Assembly (NCBI RefSeq): GCF_011745145.1
Contig: NZ_CP050191.1
Span: 2,098,984 to 2,162,983, forward strand
Direction: 5' to 3'
Length of the DNA: 64,000 bases
DNA from: Mycobacterium sp. DL440
GTDB taxonomy: Bacteria > Actinomycetota > Actinomycetes > Mycobacteriales > Mycobacteriaceae
Part shown: in pieces, positions 44,705 through 59,700 of the stretch
How positions within the stretch are numbered: the first letter of the stretch is position 1
Layout of the letters: the number at the start of each line of letters is the position of its first letter
Program-made: the position numbers and the translations under genes
Notes under the pieces: generated by a model
Told to the model about the DNA's origin: nothing
The model's database searches: none
What the model saw: only the letters and a program-made list of their open reading frames with translations

Positions 44705-47700
44705 GTCGCCGGCTGGAACTTCTGGAAGTGATCGTGGGGCACTTCCGCTCACGCGAGGCCAGCTGGACATCTGGCTTTCCGAGGAGTCTGGGCGCGCTGG
44801 CGTCAAGTGGCAGCTCGGCATGCTTGCGCGGCTCGACGGCGCCATCGACCATGACGTGCTCGAACGGGCGATTCGTCACGTGGTCCGTGAGGCTGAACCC
44901 CTCAGAGCTACGTTTTCGGAGGTAGACGGCCAGGTTTTCCAGACGGTCGTCGACCACGATGTCGAGCTTGTGCGCCGTGACCTGATGGGCTCGACAGACC
45001 CGGTAGGGGACGCCTATCGGATGGTTTCAGCGATCCGGCGAACGCCGATGCCGCTTGACGGTCCGCTGTTCAAGTTCGCGTTGATGCAGACGCGGGCCGA
45101 CGAGTTCTACTTTTTTGTGTGCTGCCACCACATCGCGATCGACGGCCTCGGCATGGGTCTCGTCATTCACCAGATTGCCGCTGCTTATACAGCAATCGAT
45201 GCCGGCGAGCCGATACCGCCCACAATCTTCGGGCCACTGCAGAGCCTCATCGATTGCGAGTCCGAATACGAGGCTACCGACGATTACCTCGATGATCAGG
45301 CTTATTGGTCCAAGAATGTACCGCCTGAAGCTGAGCCTCGCCCCGGACCGGCCTCCGGAGTCGCAAACCCGGTCGATGAATACGAGCCTTCTGCGCCAAT
45401 CCGATTGGATCGTTTCGCCGTCGGCAGGGCGCGCGAGCTGTCGAAAGCTCTCGGGGTGCGCCGGGCGTCGGTAATCGCCGCGGCGTACGGACTGCTGGTA
45501 CATGGCGAGACCGGGGGATCCGAGGTTGTACTCGACTTTCCGGTGAGTCGACGGGTGCGTCCCGAAGTCATGCTGATGGCCGGGATGGTTTCCGGAGTTG
45601 TGCCACTGGTTTTGACAACGTCACCGGGGTCCACAGTCGCCGAGTTCTGCAAGCACGTCGACACGCGGATCCAGGAAGCGATGCGCCATCAGCGATTCCC
45701 GCTCCGCGCGATCGAGAACAAGGCGCGATTCCAAGGGACAGGACAGCCGTCGACCCGGGCCGCCATCAATTTCATCCCGACTATCCCGGTGGCCTATTTC
45801 GGTAGTGCTTTCGGGTCGGGGACGGTGACCCACACCGGCCTGGTGGATCAGTTCGGTCTGGTGTTCCTCCAGGAGGGTGAAGACCTCCTTCTCAGCATGA
45901 CGGGCGTAGGGCAGCTGTTCGCCGGCCGTGATGCCCGCGATATCGCGGATCGTTTCGAACGGGTGCTGAGAGCGATGACGGCCGACTCGGGACGGACGAT
46001 TTCGACGATCGACATCCGGGATGAGCTCGAAGAGCTTGACGGGTGGGGTAATCGGGCTGCCCTGGATGTGCCGGTCCTGCCGGCACTGTCGATTCCGGTG
46101 TTGTTCGCCGCGCAGGTGGCTCGCGATCCTGACGCGGTGGCGGTCAGTTTCGGCGATAGTTCGATGTCGTATCGCGGTCTTGATCATGCTGCGAATCGGT
46201 TGGCGCACTTGCTTGTCGAGCAGGGTGTCGGTCCGGGTCAGCGGGTGGCGTTGCTGTTTCCACGGTCCGTTGAGGCGATCGTGGCGATCTTGGGTGTGCT
46301 GAAAACGGGTGCGGCGTATGTGCCGATCGACCCGTCAGTGCCCGATGCTCGTCTGGAATTCGTGCTGGCCGATGCCCGCCTGGTCGTCGTCGTGACCACC
46401 GCCGAGCTGGCGGATCGGCTCGACGGACGTCCGTTGACGGTGATCGACGTTCACGACCGTGCGGTGTACGGCCAACCGAGTACTCCGCTGTCGGTGGTAC
46501 CCGCGCCTGACGACATCGCGTATCTGATCTACACCTCGGGCACGACGGGTGTGCCCAAGGGTGTGGCGATTCCGCATCGGAATGTGACGCGGCTGTTGGA
46601 TGCGATCGACGGTGATGTGGCGTTGTCGGCGGGTCAGGTGTGGACGCAGTTCCATTCGTTGGCGTTCGACTTCTCGGTGTGGGAGATTTTCGGGGCGCTG
46701 CTCCATGGTGGGCGGCTGGTGGTGGTGCCCGAATCGGTGACCCGTTCTCCTGAAGAATTGCACGCCTTACTCGTCGACCAACACGTCAGTGTGTTGAGTC
46801 AGACACCGTCGGCGTTCTACGCGCTGGCCGCGGTGGACACCGCCCGGCCGGAGAACCGGCTGGCACTCGAGGTGGTGGTGTTCGGTGGAGAGGCGCTGGA
46901 ACCGGCCCGCCTGAGGCCGTGGCTGGCCGAACATCCGCGGTTGCCGCGGTTGATCAACATGTACGGGATCACCGAGACGACGGTGCATGCCACGTTCCGT
47001 GAGATCACCGCCGCCGATGCCGACGGCATCGCGAGTCCGATCGGCGTGCCGTTGGCCGATCTGGCGTTGTTCGTCCTCGATGACTGGATGCGTCCGGTGC
47101 CGGCCGGCGTGGTGGGCGAGTTGTATGTGGCCGGTGCGGGTTTGGGCTATGGCTATGTGGGGCGGGCACCGTTGACCTCGACGCGATTCGTGGCGTGCCC
47201 CTTCGGTTCACCGGGCACGCGGATGTATCGGACCGGGGATCTGGTCTGTTGGCATGCGGACGGGGAGCTCCAATACCTGGGGCGTGCCGATGAGCAGGTC
47301 AAGATTCGTGGCTATCGGATCGAGCTGGGTGAGATCGAGGCCGCGTTAACCGCTTTGGATGATGTCGAGCAGGCCGTCGTGATCGCCCGGGAGGACCGTC
47401 CCGGGGACAAACGGTTGGTCGGCTACATCGTTGGGACTGCCGATCCGTTCGCGGCGCGGACCGCGCTGGGGGAGATGCTGCCGTCCTACATGGTGCCCAC
47501 CGCGGTGGTCGCCCTGGACGCCTTCCCGTTGACCGTCAACGGCAAGCTCGACAAGAAAGCCTTGCCCGCACCGGAATACCAACACATCGATGACTATCGG
47601 GCCCCGTCGACTCCCGTTGAAGAGATCCTGGCCGGCATCTACGCCCAGATCCTCGGACTCGAACGCGTCGGTGTCGACGCGTCGTTCTTCGAGATGGGCG

Positions 47701-50700
47701 GGGACAGCATCTTGTCGATGCAGGTGGCCTCACGCGCCCGGGCAGCAGGTCTGGTGTGTCGACCGCGAGACATTTTCGTCCAGCAGACCGTGGCCCGCCT
47801 GGCTCAGGTGGTCGGGACGTCCGGCATGGCGGACGGGCCGGCCGACGAGGGTCTCGGGCCCGTGTCAGCGACCCCGATCATGCGCTGGCTGAAGGGCCTG
47901 GAACGTACCGGCGGATCGATCGACGAGTTCAACCAGACGGTGCTGCTGCAGGCCCCCGCGGGCGTCACCGAAGCTGACGTCGTAATCCTGTTGCAGGCCT
48001 TGCTCGATCGGCACGGCATGCTCCGATTGCATGCCAGGGACGCCGCGGACGTGAGGAGCAAATCCTCTGCAGCCTCCGGCGGATGGTCGCTGACGGTGCC
48101 CGAGGCGGGTTCGGTCGACGCCGCTGGCTGCCTGCGCACGGTGGATGTGCTGTCGGACGAGTCACTGCTGGCGGCGAGGACGGCCTTGAACCCGTCCGCC
48201 GGTGCGATGTTGCGCGCACTCTGGGTGACCTCGACGGGTCAGCTGGTGTTGATCGTTCACCATCTGGCAGTCGACGGGGTGTCCTGGCGAATTATGTTGG
48301 AGGATCTCAACATCGCCTGGGCCCAGCACCGCGGCGGGCGGCCTCCGTCACTGCCGGAGGCGGGTACGTCGTTCGCCCGGTGGTCCGACCTTCTGTCTCA
48401 TGCCGCGCAGCACCCGCAAGTTCTGGAGCAAGCGCAGGCGTGGCGGCAGATTGCCGCCACACGCGCAACGTTGCCCGCACCGCTACCTGCGGTTGATACT
48501 TACGCGACCGCCGGGCAGCTGTCGATGGCGCTGGACGCCGAGACCACTCACATGTTGCTCGGTGCAGTGCCCGCAGCGTTTCACGCTGGGGTGCACGACA
48601 TCCTGTTGATCGCGTTCGGGTTGGCGGTGGCCGAATTCTCGCGCGCCGGCGCCGCGCCGATCGCCATCGATGTCGAGGGTCACGGTCGCCAGGAGGCGAT
48701 GGCAGGTCTCGGTGGAATTCCCGCTCGGGATATCGACCTGTCCCGCGCGGTCGGATGGTTCACCACCAAATATCCGGTGTCGTTGAGCTTCGGCGGCCGT
48801 GGCGGCGGATTGTCGTGGGCCCAGGTGGTGTCCGGTGGTGCACCGCTCGGCGCGGTGGTCAAAGAAGCCAAAGAACAGCTTCGCGCCCTGCCTGAAGGGC
48901 TGACCTACGGCCTGCTGCGTTATCTGAACCCCGATACGGATCTGGCCGGACCCGACCCGGTAGTCGCGTTCAACTACCTTGGCCGCTTGGGTGGGGCCGC
49001 GGGCGATCCGTCCGGTGATGCCTGGCGGATCCGCCCCGACGGCTTGTCGTTGACCCGCGCCGCGGGGGCGGTGCCCACGTCACTCGGACATACCGTGGAA
49101 CTCAACGCAGCCACCGTCGACACGGACACCGGGGTACAGCTGAACGCCGACTGGACCTGGGCGCTCTCGGCGCTCGATGACGAGCTGGTCAGTCGATTGG
49201 GCGAATTGTGGTTCGAGGCGCTGGCCGGTATCTGCGAGCACGTGCGACGCGGTGGCGGCGGGTTGACCCCGTCGGATATCGCCCCCGCCGAGCTGAGCCA
49301 GCCGCAGATTGACGAGCTGAGCGAGCAGTACCGGATCGCCGATGTGCTGCCGCTGACACCCTTGCAGCAGGGACTGCTGTTCCACGCCAGCACCGCACAA
49401 GGCTCAGACGACGTCTATGCGATGCAGCTCGACATCGCGCTGAGCGGCCCGCTCGATCAGCACCGCCTGTACGACGCGGTGCACACTGTGGTCGCGCGGC
49501 ATCCGCATCTGGCGGCCCGATTCTGCGAACAGTTCGAGCAACCGGTCCAGGTCATTCTCGCTGATCCGGCGGTGCCCTGGCGGTATATCGAATTGGACGC
49601 CAAGGGCAGTGAAGTTGACGAACAGGTCCAGGGGATTTGTGCCGCCGAACGTGCCGCGGTGTGTGACCTCCGGAATGATTCTCCGTTTCGTGCCGCCCTC
49701 ATTCGCGGTGCGGACGGCCGGCACCGGTTCGTCCTGACCACTCACCACATCGTCCTCGACGGCTGGTCGATGCCGATCATGCTGCAGGAGATCTTCGCAA
49801 GCGTCAGTGGACAGCGACTGCCCGCACCCGCGCCGTATCGCCGGTTTGTCACCTGGCTTGGTGAAAGGGATACCGCGGGCGCCCGTGCGGCGTGGCGTGA
49901 GATGTTGTCCGGCTTTGACACTCCGACGCTGGTCGGCCCGCCGGGACGAGAGGCACTGGGGCAGCGAGGCATTGAGTCATTCCGGCTGCCCGAAGGCATC
50001 ACCCGGGCACTCGGCGACCTAGCCCGCTCGCAGCACACCACCGCCAACGTCGTGTTGCAGGGCGCCTGGGCGTTGTTGCTCAGCTCGCTGACCGGCCAGA
50101 ATGACGTCGCATTCGGCACGACCGTCTCGGGACGCCCGGCCGAGGTCGTCGGCGTGGATTCGATGGTGGGACTGCTGATCAACACGGTGCCGGTGCGCGC
50201 CACCTTCACACCGGCAACCACCACCGCGGACTTGTTGCGTCAACTGCAAAGCGCGCATGTCGACACGCTCGAGCACCAGCACGTGGCGCTCAGCGAAATT
50301 CACCGTCTCACCGGCCAGGACAGGCTGTTCGACACCCTCCTGGTTTTCGAGAACTATCCGATCGACACGACCGCGTCGCTGGGCGTCGACGGCCTGAGCA
50401 TCACCGAATTCGATTTCCGCGAGTCCAACCACTACCCGCTTGCGGTGCAAGCACTGCCCGGCCGGGAAATGCAGCTCCGCGTCGAATATGACACCGATGT
50501 TTTCGACCTCGGCACCATCGACGACCTGATGGAGCGGCTGAAGACCGTTCTGGCCTTTATGACCGCGGATCCAGGCCGGCCGTTGTCGTCGGTCGATCTG
50601 CTCGGTGAGGCTGCGCACACCCGCCTGGACGAGTGGAGCAACCTGGCGGCACTGACCGCTCCGGCTCAAACGTCGGCCTCGATGTCGATCCCGACGTTGT

Positions 50701-53700
50701 TCGCCGCGCAGGTCGCGCGCACCCCCGACGCGGTGGCAGTGACTTTCGACGGCCGGTCGATGACGTACCGGGAACTCGATGCGGCAGCCAACCGGCTCGC
50801 GCACCTGTTGTCCGGTCGCGGCGCCGGCCCGGGTGAAGTTGTGGCGCTGCTCTTCTCCCGGTCGGCTGAGGCCATCGTGGCGATTCTGGCAGTGCTGAAA
50901 ACCGGTGCGGCCTATGTCCCGGTGGACCCTGCCCTGCCGCTCGCACGCATCGAGTTCATGGTGGCCGACGCCGCGCCGGTCGTCGCGGTCACCAACTCCG
51001 ACCGGCGGTCACGCCTGGACGGGTGTGGCCTTCCCGTCATCGATGTCAACGACCCGGCCGTGGATGCCCAGCCCAGCACCGCGCCGTCGGGCCCGAGCTC
51101 CGATGACATCGCCTACATCATCTACACGTCGGGTACGACCGGTGTTCCGAAAGGCGTTGCCATCCCGCATCGCAACGTGCCCGGGCTGTTCGGATCGCTC
51201 GACGCCAACGTGTCGTCGGGACCCGACCAGGTGTGGACGCAGTGGCACTCGTACAGCTTCGACGTCTCGGTGTGGGAGATCTTCGGTGCGCTGCTGCACG
51301 GTGCGCGCTTGCTGGTGGTGCCCGAACCGGTGGCCGAATCACCCGAAGCCTTCCATCAGCTGCTGGTCGCCGAACGGGTCACAGTGCTGAGTCAGACGCC
51401 TTCGGCGGCGGGCATGATCTCGCCGCAGGGGCTGGAATCGGCGGCATTGGTGGTGGCCGGCGAGGCCTGTCCGCCTGAACTGGTAGACCGCTGGGCACCT
51501 GGTCGAGTGATGATCAACGCGTACGGCCCCACCGAGGCCACGGTGTACGCGTCGATCAGTGCACCGCTCGCGCCGGGGCCGGTGGTGCCGATCGGCCGTC
51601 CGGTGGCCGGGGGAGCGTTGTTCATCTTGGACGCCTGGTTGCGCCCGGTGCCGCCCGGGGTGGTCGGCGAGCTGTACATCGCGGGCCGCGGTGTGGGCGT
51701 TGGCTATTGGCGTCGGGCCGGTTTGACGTCGTCGCGCTTTGTGGCGTGCCCGTTCGGGGCGCCGGGATCCCGCATGTATCGCACCGGCGATCTTGTGCGG
51801 TGGGGCGACGACGGTGAAGTGCAATACCTCGGGCGTGCCGACGAGCAGGTCAAGATCCGCGGGTACCGCATCGAACTCGGTGAAGTGCAGGCCGCCCTGG
51901 CAGCTCTCGACGGGGTGACTCAAGCCGTCGTGATCGCGCGCGAGGACGACGGCGTCCCCGTACGTCTCGTCGGCTACATCACCGGCACCGCCGATCCGGT
52001 CCAGATCCGCGCCCAGGTGGCCGAGCGGCTCCCGAGCTACATGGTCCCGTCCGCGGTAGTGGCGATCGATACCGTGCCTCTGACGGTCAACGGAAAACTC
52101 GACAGACGTGCTCTACCGGCGCCGGACTACGTCGACTCCGATCACTATCGGGCACCGTCCAACCCGGTTGAAGAGATCCTGGCCGACGTCTATTCCCGTA
52201 TCCTGGGCCTGCACCGGGTGGGCGTCGACGATTCGTTCTTCGATCTGGGTGGGGATTCGTTGTCCGCGATGCGCCTGGTCGCGGCGATCAACAAATCGCT
52301 GAATGCCGGCATTGCGGTGCGCTCGTTGTTCGACGCACCCACGGTCGCCGAGCTGGCCTCCCGTATCGGTGGGGAAGAGGCTCAGTTGGAGCCGTTGGTG
52401 GCCGGTGAGCGGCCCGCTGTGGTTCCGCTGTCCTTTGCCCAGTCACGGTTGTGGTTCCTGGACCAATTGCAGGGACCGTCACCGGTTTACAACATGACGG
52501 CCGCTTTCCGGATCAGCGGTGAACTGGATGTCGACGCGTTGCATGCGGCGCTGGCCGATGTGGTGGCCCGTCACGAGAGCTTGCGCACGCTGTTCGCCGC
52601 GCCCGAAGGCCTTCCCCGCCAGGTGGTGATCGCTACGGGACGTGAGGCAATCGCCTGGGACGTCGTCGATGCCACCGACTGGGCGCCGTCGCGACTGCAG
52701 GCGGCCATCGACGGCGCATCGCGTCATACCTTCGACCTCTCCACCGAGATTCCCTTGCGGGCGAGGCTGTTCCGCCTGGCCCAGGGCGAGCACGTGCTGG
52801 CGGCGGTGATCCACCACATCGCCGCTGACGGCTGGTCGATGACCCCGCTGGTAGCCGATCTGGGGGTGGCTTACGCCAGCCGGTGCGCGGGGCAGGCCCC
52901 CGACTGGGTGCCGCTGGCGGTGCAGTACGCCGATTACACGTTGTGGCAGCGCGCGCAGTTCGGTGACCTCGATGACTCCCAGAGCCGTATCGCCACCCAA
53001 TTGACGTACTGGCGGGACGCGTTGGCGGGCATGCCCGAGCGCATCGACCTTCCGACCGATCGGCCGTACCCGCTGATGACCGATCAGCGTGGTGCCACGA
53101 TCAGGGTCGACTGGCCGGCCGAGTTGCAACAGCAGGTGGCCCGGGTGGCGCGTGAGCACAACGCGACCGCCTTCATGGTTGTTCAGGCGGCGTTGCTGAC
53201 CCTGATTTCCAAGCTCAGCGCGAGTTCCGATGTCGCGGTGGGTTTCCCGATTGCCGGTCGCCGTGATCCCGCGCTGGATGAACTGGTCGGCTTCTTCGTC
53301 AACACCTTGGTGCTGCGGGTCGACCTGGCCGGGGACCCGACTGTCACTGAGGTCCTGGCTCAGGTGCGCGCACGAAGCCTGGCCGCGTTCGACCACCAGG
53401 ATGTGCCGTTCGAGGTGCTCGTCGAGCAACTGAACCCGACTCGGTCCCTGGCGCACCACCCGTTGATCCAGGTGGCGCTGGCATGGCAGAACCTCGGCGG
53501 GCACGACATCATCGATTCAACTGCCGGAATGACGTTGGGTGATTTACAGGTCACCCGGATGCCGGTGGATACCCACACCGCCCGAATGGATTTGAATTTC
53601 TCGCTGGCTGAACGCCGGACCGCGGCGGGTGAGCCTGCCGGCATCGGCGGCACGGTGGAATTCCGGACCGATGTGTTCGACGCCGAAACCATCGAAACAC

Positions 53701-56700
53701 TGATCGCCCGGCTGCAGCGGGTGCTGACGGCCATGACTGCTGACCCGACGGTGCGGCTGTCGGCGGTGGACCTGCTCGACAACGATGAGCGCGCACGCCT
53801 GGCGGCGATCGGCAATCAGGCGACGCTGAACCGTCTGGCGTCCAGGGCCGTGTCGATTCCCGCGTTGTTCGCCGAGCACGTGGCGCGTACGCCCGAAACG
53901 GTGGCGGTCACCTGTGGTGCACGTTCGTGGACCTACCGGGAACTCGATGAATCCGCGAACCGGTTGGCGCACTTGCTGATCGGTCAGGGTGCCGCGCCCG
54001 GCCGGTGTGTCGCGCTGCTGTTCAGCCGGTCCGCCGAGGCGATTGTGGCGATCCTGGCGATCCTCAAAACCGGTGCGGCGTATCTGCCGATCGATCCGTC
54101 GGTGCCCGATACGCGGCTGGATTTCGTGCTGGACGACGCCTCGCCGGTGGCCGCGGTCACCACCGCCGATCTGGTCGACCGGTTGCAGGGGCGTGGCATG
54201 GCGGTCATCGACGCCGGCGCGACCCATCAGCCGGCGACCGGCAATCAGTCGAGCAGCGCACCGTCGATGCCGGGCGCAGACGACATCGCGTACCTGATCT
54301 ACACCTCAGGCACCACAGGGGTGCCCAAGGGCGTTGCCATCACCCACCACAACGTGACGCAACTACTCGGGACGCTCGATGCCGGGTTGCCGTACCCCGG
54401 CGTGTGGCCGCAGTGCCATTCGTTGGCCTTCGATGTCTCGGTATGGGAGATTTTCGGCGCGTTGCTTCGTGGTGGACGGGTGGTGGTGGTGCCCGAGGAG
54501 ATCACGGTCTCCCCGGAAGACTTCCACGCCTTGCTCGTTCGTGAACACGTCGACGTTCTCACCCAAACACCCTCGGCGGTACGGGTGTTGCCGACCGAGG
54601 GCTTGGAGTCGGCGGCGCTGGTCGTGGTCGGTGAAGCCTGCCCACCCGAGGTGGTGCAGCAGTGGGCTCCCGGGCGGGTGATGATCAATGCCTACGGTCC
54701 CACCGAGACCACGATGTGCGTGGCGATCAGTGCGCCTCTCGAACCTGGCCGCGGAGTGCCGATCGGCTCGCCGGTTCCCGGAGCCGCGTTGTTCGTGCTC
54801 GACGAGTCGTTGCGTCCGGTGCCGGCCGGTGTCGTCGGTGAGCTGTACGTCGCGGGCGTGGGCCTCGGATATGGCTATGTCGGCCGAAACGGGTTGACCG
54901 CCTCACGGTTTGTCGCCTGTCCGTTCGGCGGCTTTGGAACCCGCATGTATCGCACCGGAGACCTGGTGTGCTGGCGGCCCGATGGTCAGCTGGAATACCT
55001 GGGCCGCGCCGACGAGCAGGTCAAGATCCGTGGCTACCGCATCGAGCTCGGTGAAGTCCAGGCGGCTTTGGCCGGACTCGACGGCGTGGAGCAGGCAGTC
55101 GTGGTCGCCCGCGAGGACCGTCCCGGTGACAAGCGTCTCGTCGGCTACATCACCGGCACCGCCGATCCGGCAAGGGGCCGAGCAGAACTGGCCGAACGGC
55201 TGCCGGCCTACATGGTGCCCGTCGCGGTGGTGGTGCTGGATGCACTCCCGTTGACGGTGAACGGAAAACTCGACACCCGTGCACTTCCCGCTCCCGATTA
55301 CCGTGAGGGCGAGCGTTATCGTGCCCCGTCCGACGCCGTGGAAGAGGTCCTGACCGGCATCTACGCCCAGGTTCTCGGGCTGGAGCGGGTCGGGGTCGAC
55401 GACTCGTTCTTCGACCTTGGTGGCGACAGCATCTTGTCGATGCAGGTGGTTGCCCGGGCCCGGGCGGCCGGCCTGGTGTGCCGCCCGCGTGATGTCTTCG
55501 TCGAGCAGACGGTGGCCCGGTTGGCTCAGGTAACCGGAGCGGCCGCCGGATCGCATGGTCCGGTCGATGAAGGTGTCGGGCCGGTACCGGCCACCCCGAT
55601 CATTCGGTGGCTGCAGGACGTCGAAGGCCCCGTCGATCAGTTCAACCAGACCCTGCTGGTGCAGGCCCCTGATGGGGTGACCGAGGCCGACGCCGTCATC
55701 ATTTTGCAGGCCCTGCTGGACCGGCATGCCATGTTGCGACTGCGTGCCGGGGACGGCGGCGCCGGCAGATGGTCTTTGACTGCGCTCGAGCCGGGTTCGG
55801 TCGACGCGCGTGGATGCCTGCAATCAGTGGACGCACTGACGGACGACGAGCTGGTGGCGGCGCGGTCGCGATTGAACCCGGCCGCCGGGGTGATGCTCAG
55901 CGCGCTGTGGGTGTCCTCGACGACTCAGCTGGTGTTGGTGGTTCACCATCTCGCGGTCGACGGCGTGTCGTGGCGAATCATCCTCGAAGACCTCAACATC
56001 GCGTGGGCGCAGCACCGCGGCGGACAACCCGTAGCGCTGCCGCCGGCTGGAACGTCCTTCGCGCGGTGGGCAGAACTGCTGGACATCTGCGCCGGCCATT
56101 CGGACGTTGTGGCCCAGGCCTCGGTGTGGCGACGGGTGGCGGCAGCACCTCCGGTGTTGCCGGCGGTGCGCCCTGAGGCGGATACCTATGAGACCGCCGG
56201 GCAGTTGCCCGTGGCGTTGGACGTCGAGTCCACCCGCATGTTGCTCGGTGAGGTCTCGACGGCGTTCCACGCCGGCGTGCACGACATCTTGTTGATCGCG
56301 TTCGGGCTTGCGGTGGCTGAACTTTCAGGGACATTGGGCGCCTCGGACGTGCCGATCGCCGTCGATGTCGAAGGTCATGGGCGGCACGAAGACATCGCCG
56401 CTGACATCGACCTGTCGCGCACCGTCGGGTGGTTCACCACCAAATATCCGGTGGCTTTGAACTTCGCCGGCGGGTTGTCCTGGTCCCAGGTGATCGCGGG
56501 TGACGCGGCGTTGGGCGCCGTGGTCAAAGACGCCAAAGAGCAGCTTCGGGCCCTGCCGGACCCACTGACCTATGGGTTACTGCGCTACCTGAATCCCGAG
56601 GTTGACCTCGACGGGGCCGACCCGACAGTGGGATTCAACTACCTGGGGCGCCTCGGCGGCGGTTCCACCGACACGACCGATGGGCTGTGGCAACTCTGCG

Positions 56701-59700
56701 CCGAAGGCCTGTCCGCGACCGGCGCGGCCGCGGTGATACCGATGCCGTTGACGCACACCGTGGCGCTCAACGCCGGCACCGTCGACACCGATACCGGCCC
56801 GCATCTGCAGGCCAACTGGACCTGGGCGCGCTCGGTTGTCGACGAAGCTCAGATCGGCCGGCTCAGCCAACTCTGGTTGGAAGCCCTGGCCGGTATTTGC
56901 GAGCACGTCCGAAACGGCGGTGGCGGATTGACGCCGTCGGATATCGCGCCTGCCAGGCTCACCCAGCACGAGATCGACGAGTTGGCCCGGCAGTACCGGA
57001 TCGCGGACATTCTGCCGCTGACCGCACTACAGCAGGGACTTGTCTTTCACAGCAGCACCGCAGAGGGACCCGACGACGATCTGTATGTCGTACAACTGGA
57101 CATCACCGTCGCCGGCGTGCTCAACGAGCACCGGTTGCGCGATGCAGTACAGGCGGTGGCCAACCGCCATCCGCACCTGGCGGCCCGCTTCTGCGAGCAG
57201 TTCGATGAGCCGGTACAGATCATTCCGGCCGATCCCACTGCCGGTTGGCGGTATGTCGAATTGGGCACGGCGGCAACCGAGGAGCAGATCCAACAGGTCT
57301 GTGCCGAGGAACGCGCCGCGGTCTGCGATCTTGCACATCCGCCGGCCTTCCGGGTGGCGGTGATCCGCACGGCACACCACCGCCATCGGGTGGTGCTGAC
57401 CAATCACCACATCGTGCTCGACGGCTGGTCGCTGCCGATCCTGCTGCAGGAGATCTTCGCCGGCTATCAAGGGCTTCGGCTGCCCCCGGCTGTGCCGTAT
57501 CGCAGTTTCATCGAGTGGCTGGCCGATCGCGATGTCGCCGCCGCGCACGCGGCCTGGCGTGAGGTGCTGGCCGGCTTCGATACCCCCACCTTGGTCGGCC
57601 CGTCGCAGAAGTCGGGGCTGGGGCGTCGTGGCGTGCGGGCGCATCGGTTGTCGGAGCAGACCACCCGGGCGCTCAATGATCTGGCGCGCTCACACCACAC
57701 CACCGTCAACATCGTGCTGCAGGGTGCGTGGGCGGTGCTGCTGAATTCCCTTACCGGCCAGCGTGACATCGCCTTCGGTACGGTTGTCTCGGGGCGGCCG
57801 GCCGAGCTGACCGGCGCGGAATCGATGGTGGGCCTGCTGATCAACACGGTGCCGGTGCGGGCAGACATCACCGCGGCGACCACCACCACCGATCTTCTCG
57901 ATCGCCTGCAACGCGCGCAGACCAGAACCCTTGAGCACCAATATCTCTCGCTCAGCGAGATCCATCGCATCACCGACCACGACAGACTGTTCGACACCTT
58001 GTTCGTGTTCGAGAACTACCCGGTGGACGCCAGCGCCTTGTCCGGCGCGGACGACGGGCTGGAGATCACCGAGTTCACCAGCCACGAATCCACCGACTAT
58101 CCGCTGACGATGCAGGCGATACCCGGCGACGAACTACGGCTGCGTCTCGAGTACGACACCGATGTTTTCGACCCGGCCGGCATCGAAGCCCTCACCAAGC
58201 GGATAGAGGCGGTCCTGGAGGCGATGACCGCTGCTCCCGGTCGCCAGTTGTCGGCGCTGGACCTGCTCGACGACGCCGAGCGGGCGCGCCTGGCGCGGTG
58301 GGGCAATCGCGCGGTGCTGTCCGACCTGGCGCAGCCTGCCTCGGTACCGGAGTTGTTCGCCGTGCAGGTGGCACGTGCGCCGGAGACGGTGGCAGTGGTC
58401 TGCGGGGACCGATCCCTGACCTACCGCGAACTCGACGAGGCCGCGAATCGGTTGGCGCACTTGCTCGTCAGCCAGGGCGTAGGCCCCGGCGAACGGGTGG
58501 CGTTGATGTTCCCCCGTTCGGCAGAGGCGATCGTGTCGGTCTTGGCGGTGCTCAAGGCCGGCGCGGCCTACCTGCCGATCGATCCGGCGCTGCCGACGGC
58601 CCGGGTCGAGTTCATGCTGACCGACGCCGCCCCGATCGCCGCGGTCACCACCGCAGAACTGATCGACCGGTTCGACGGGCACGGACTGATGGTTTTCGAC
58701 GGCAGCAATATCAGCGACCCCGCCGTAGCGGCCCAGCCCAGCACGGCATTGACCCTGCCGGCTCCTGACGACCTGGCCCACATCATCTACACCTCGGGCA
58801 CGACCGGCCAGCCCAAGGGAGTCGCGGTCACGCAGCGCAACGTGGCGCAGCTGTTCGACTCGCTGCAGATCGGCGTGCCGCTGGAGCCGGGACAGGTGTG
58901 GACGCAGTTCCACTCGTATGCGTTCGACTTCTCGGTGTGGGAGATCTGGGGTGCGCTGCTGCACGGCGGACGGCTGGTGGTGGTGCCCGACTCGGTGACG
59001 CGGTCACCGGAGGACTTCCACGCCATGTTGATCCGTGAACAGGTCACGGTGTTGACGCAGACCCCGTCGGCGGTGAGTGTGCTGCCGGTGCAAGGCCTGG
59101 AACGCACAGCGCTGGTGATCGGGGCCGAACCCTGCCCGCCGGCGTTGGTGGACCGCTGGGCGCCGGGGCGGGCGATGGTCAACGTCTACGGCCCCACCGA
59201 GACCACGATGTGGTTGTGCGCCAGCACGCCATTGGAGACGGGTTCGGGGGCGCCGCCGATCGGATCTCCGACGGCCTGGGCGGCATTCTTCGTACTGGAC
59301 GAGTGGCTGCGCCCGGTGCCCGCAGGTGTGGTCGGCGAGTTGTATCTGTCGGGTGCCGGTGTCGGCGTGGGGTATTGGCGTCGCACGGGATTGACCGCGT
59401 CGCGTTTCATGGCGTGTCCGTTCGGAGAGCCCGGGTCGCGCATGTACCGCACCGGTGATCTGGTGCGCTGGCGCGCCGATGGGCAGCTGGACTACCTCGG
59501 CCGCGCCGATGAGCAGGTCAAGATCCGCGGGTACCGCATCGAGCTCGGCGAGATCCAGTCGGCGCTGGCCGCGCTCGAGGGAGTGGACCAGGCGGCGGTG
59601 ATCGCCCGCGAGGACAAGCCGGGCGACAAGCGGCTGGTCGGCTACATCACCGGAACCGCCGATCCGATCGAAGCGCGCGCCGCGCTGGCCGAACGGCTGC

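Larger units (their letters stand above)
46089..53852 (+). repeat. Two-module block, copy 1 (A-T-E-C-A-T-C)
   Basis: Copy 1 of an in-frame tandem duplication inside the NRPS gene. Matching landmarks in the two copies are spaced by 7,656 to 7,764 bases: E motif 48258 and 55944, DCL motif 49743 and 57405, carrier serine 52257 and 59925, LCL motif 52812 and 60480. Confidence 0.7.
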
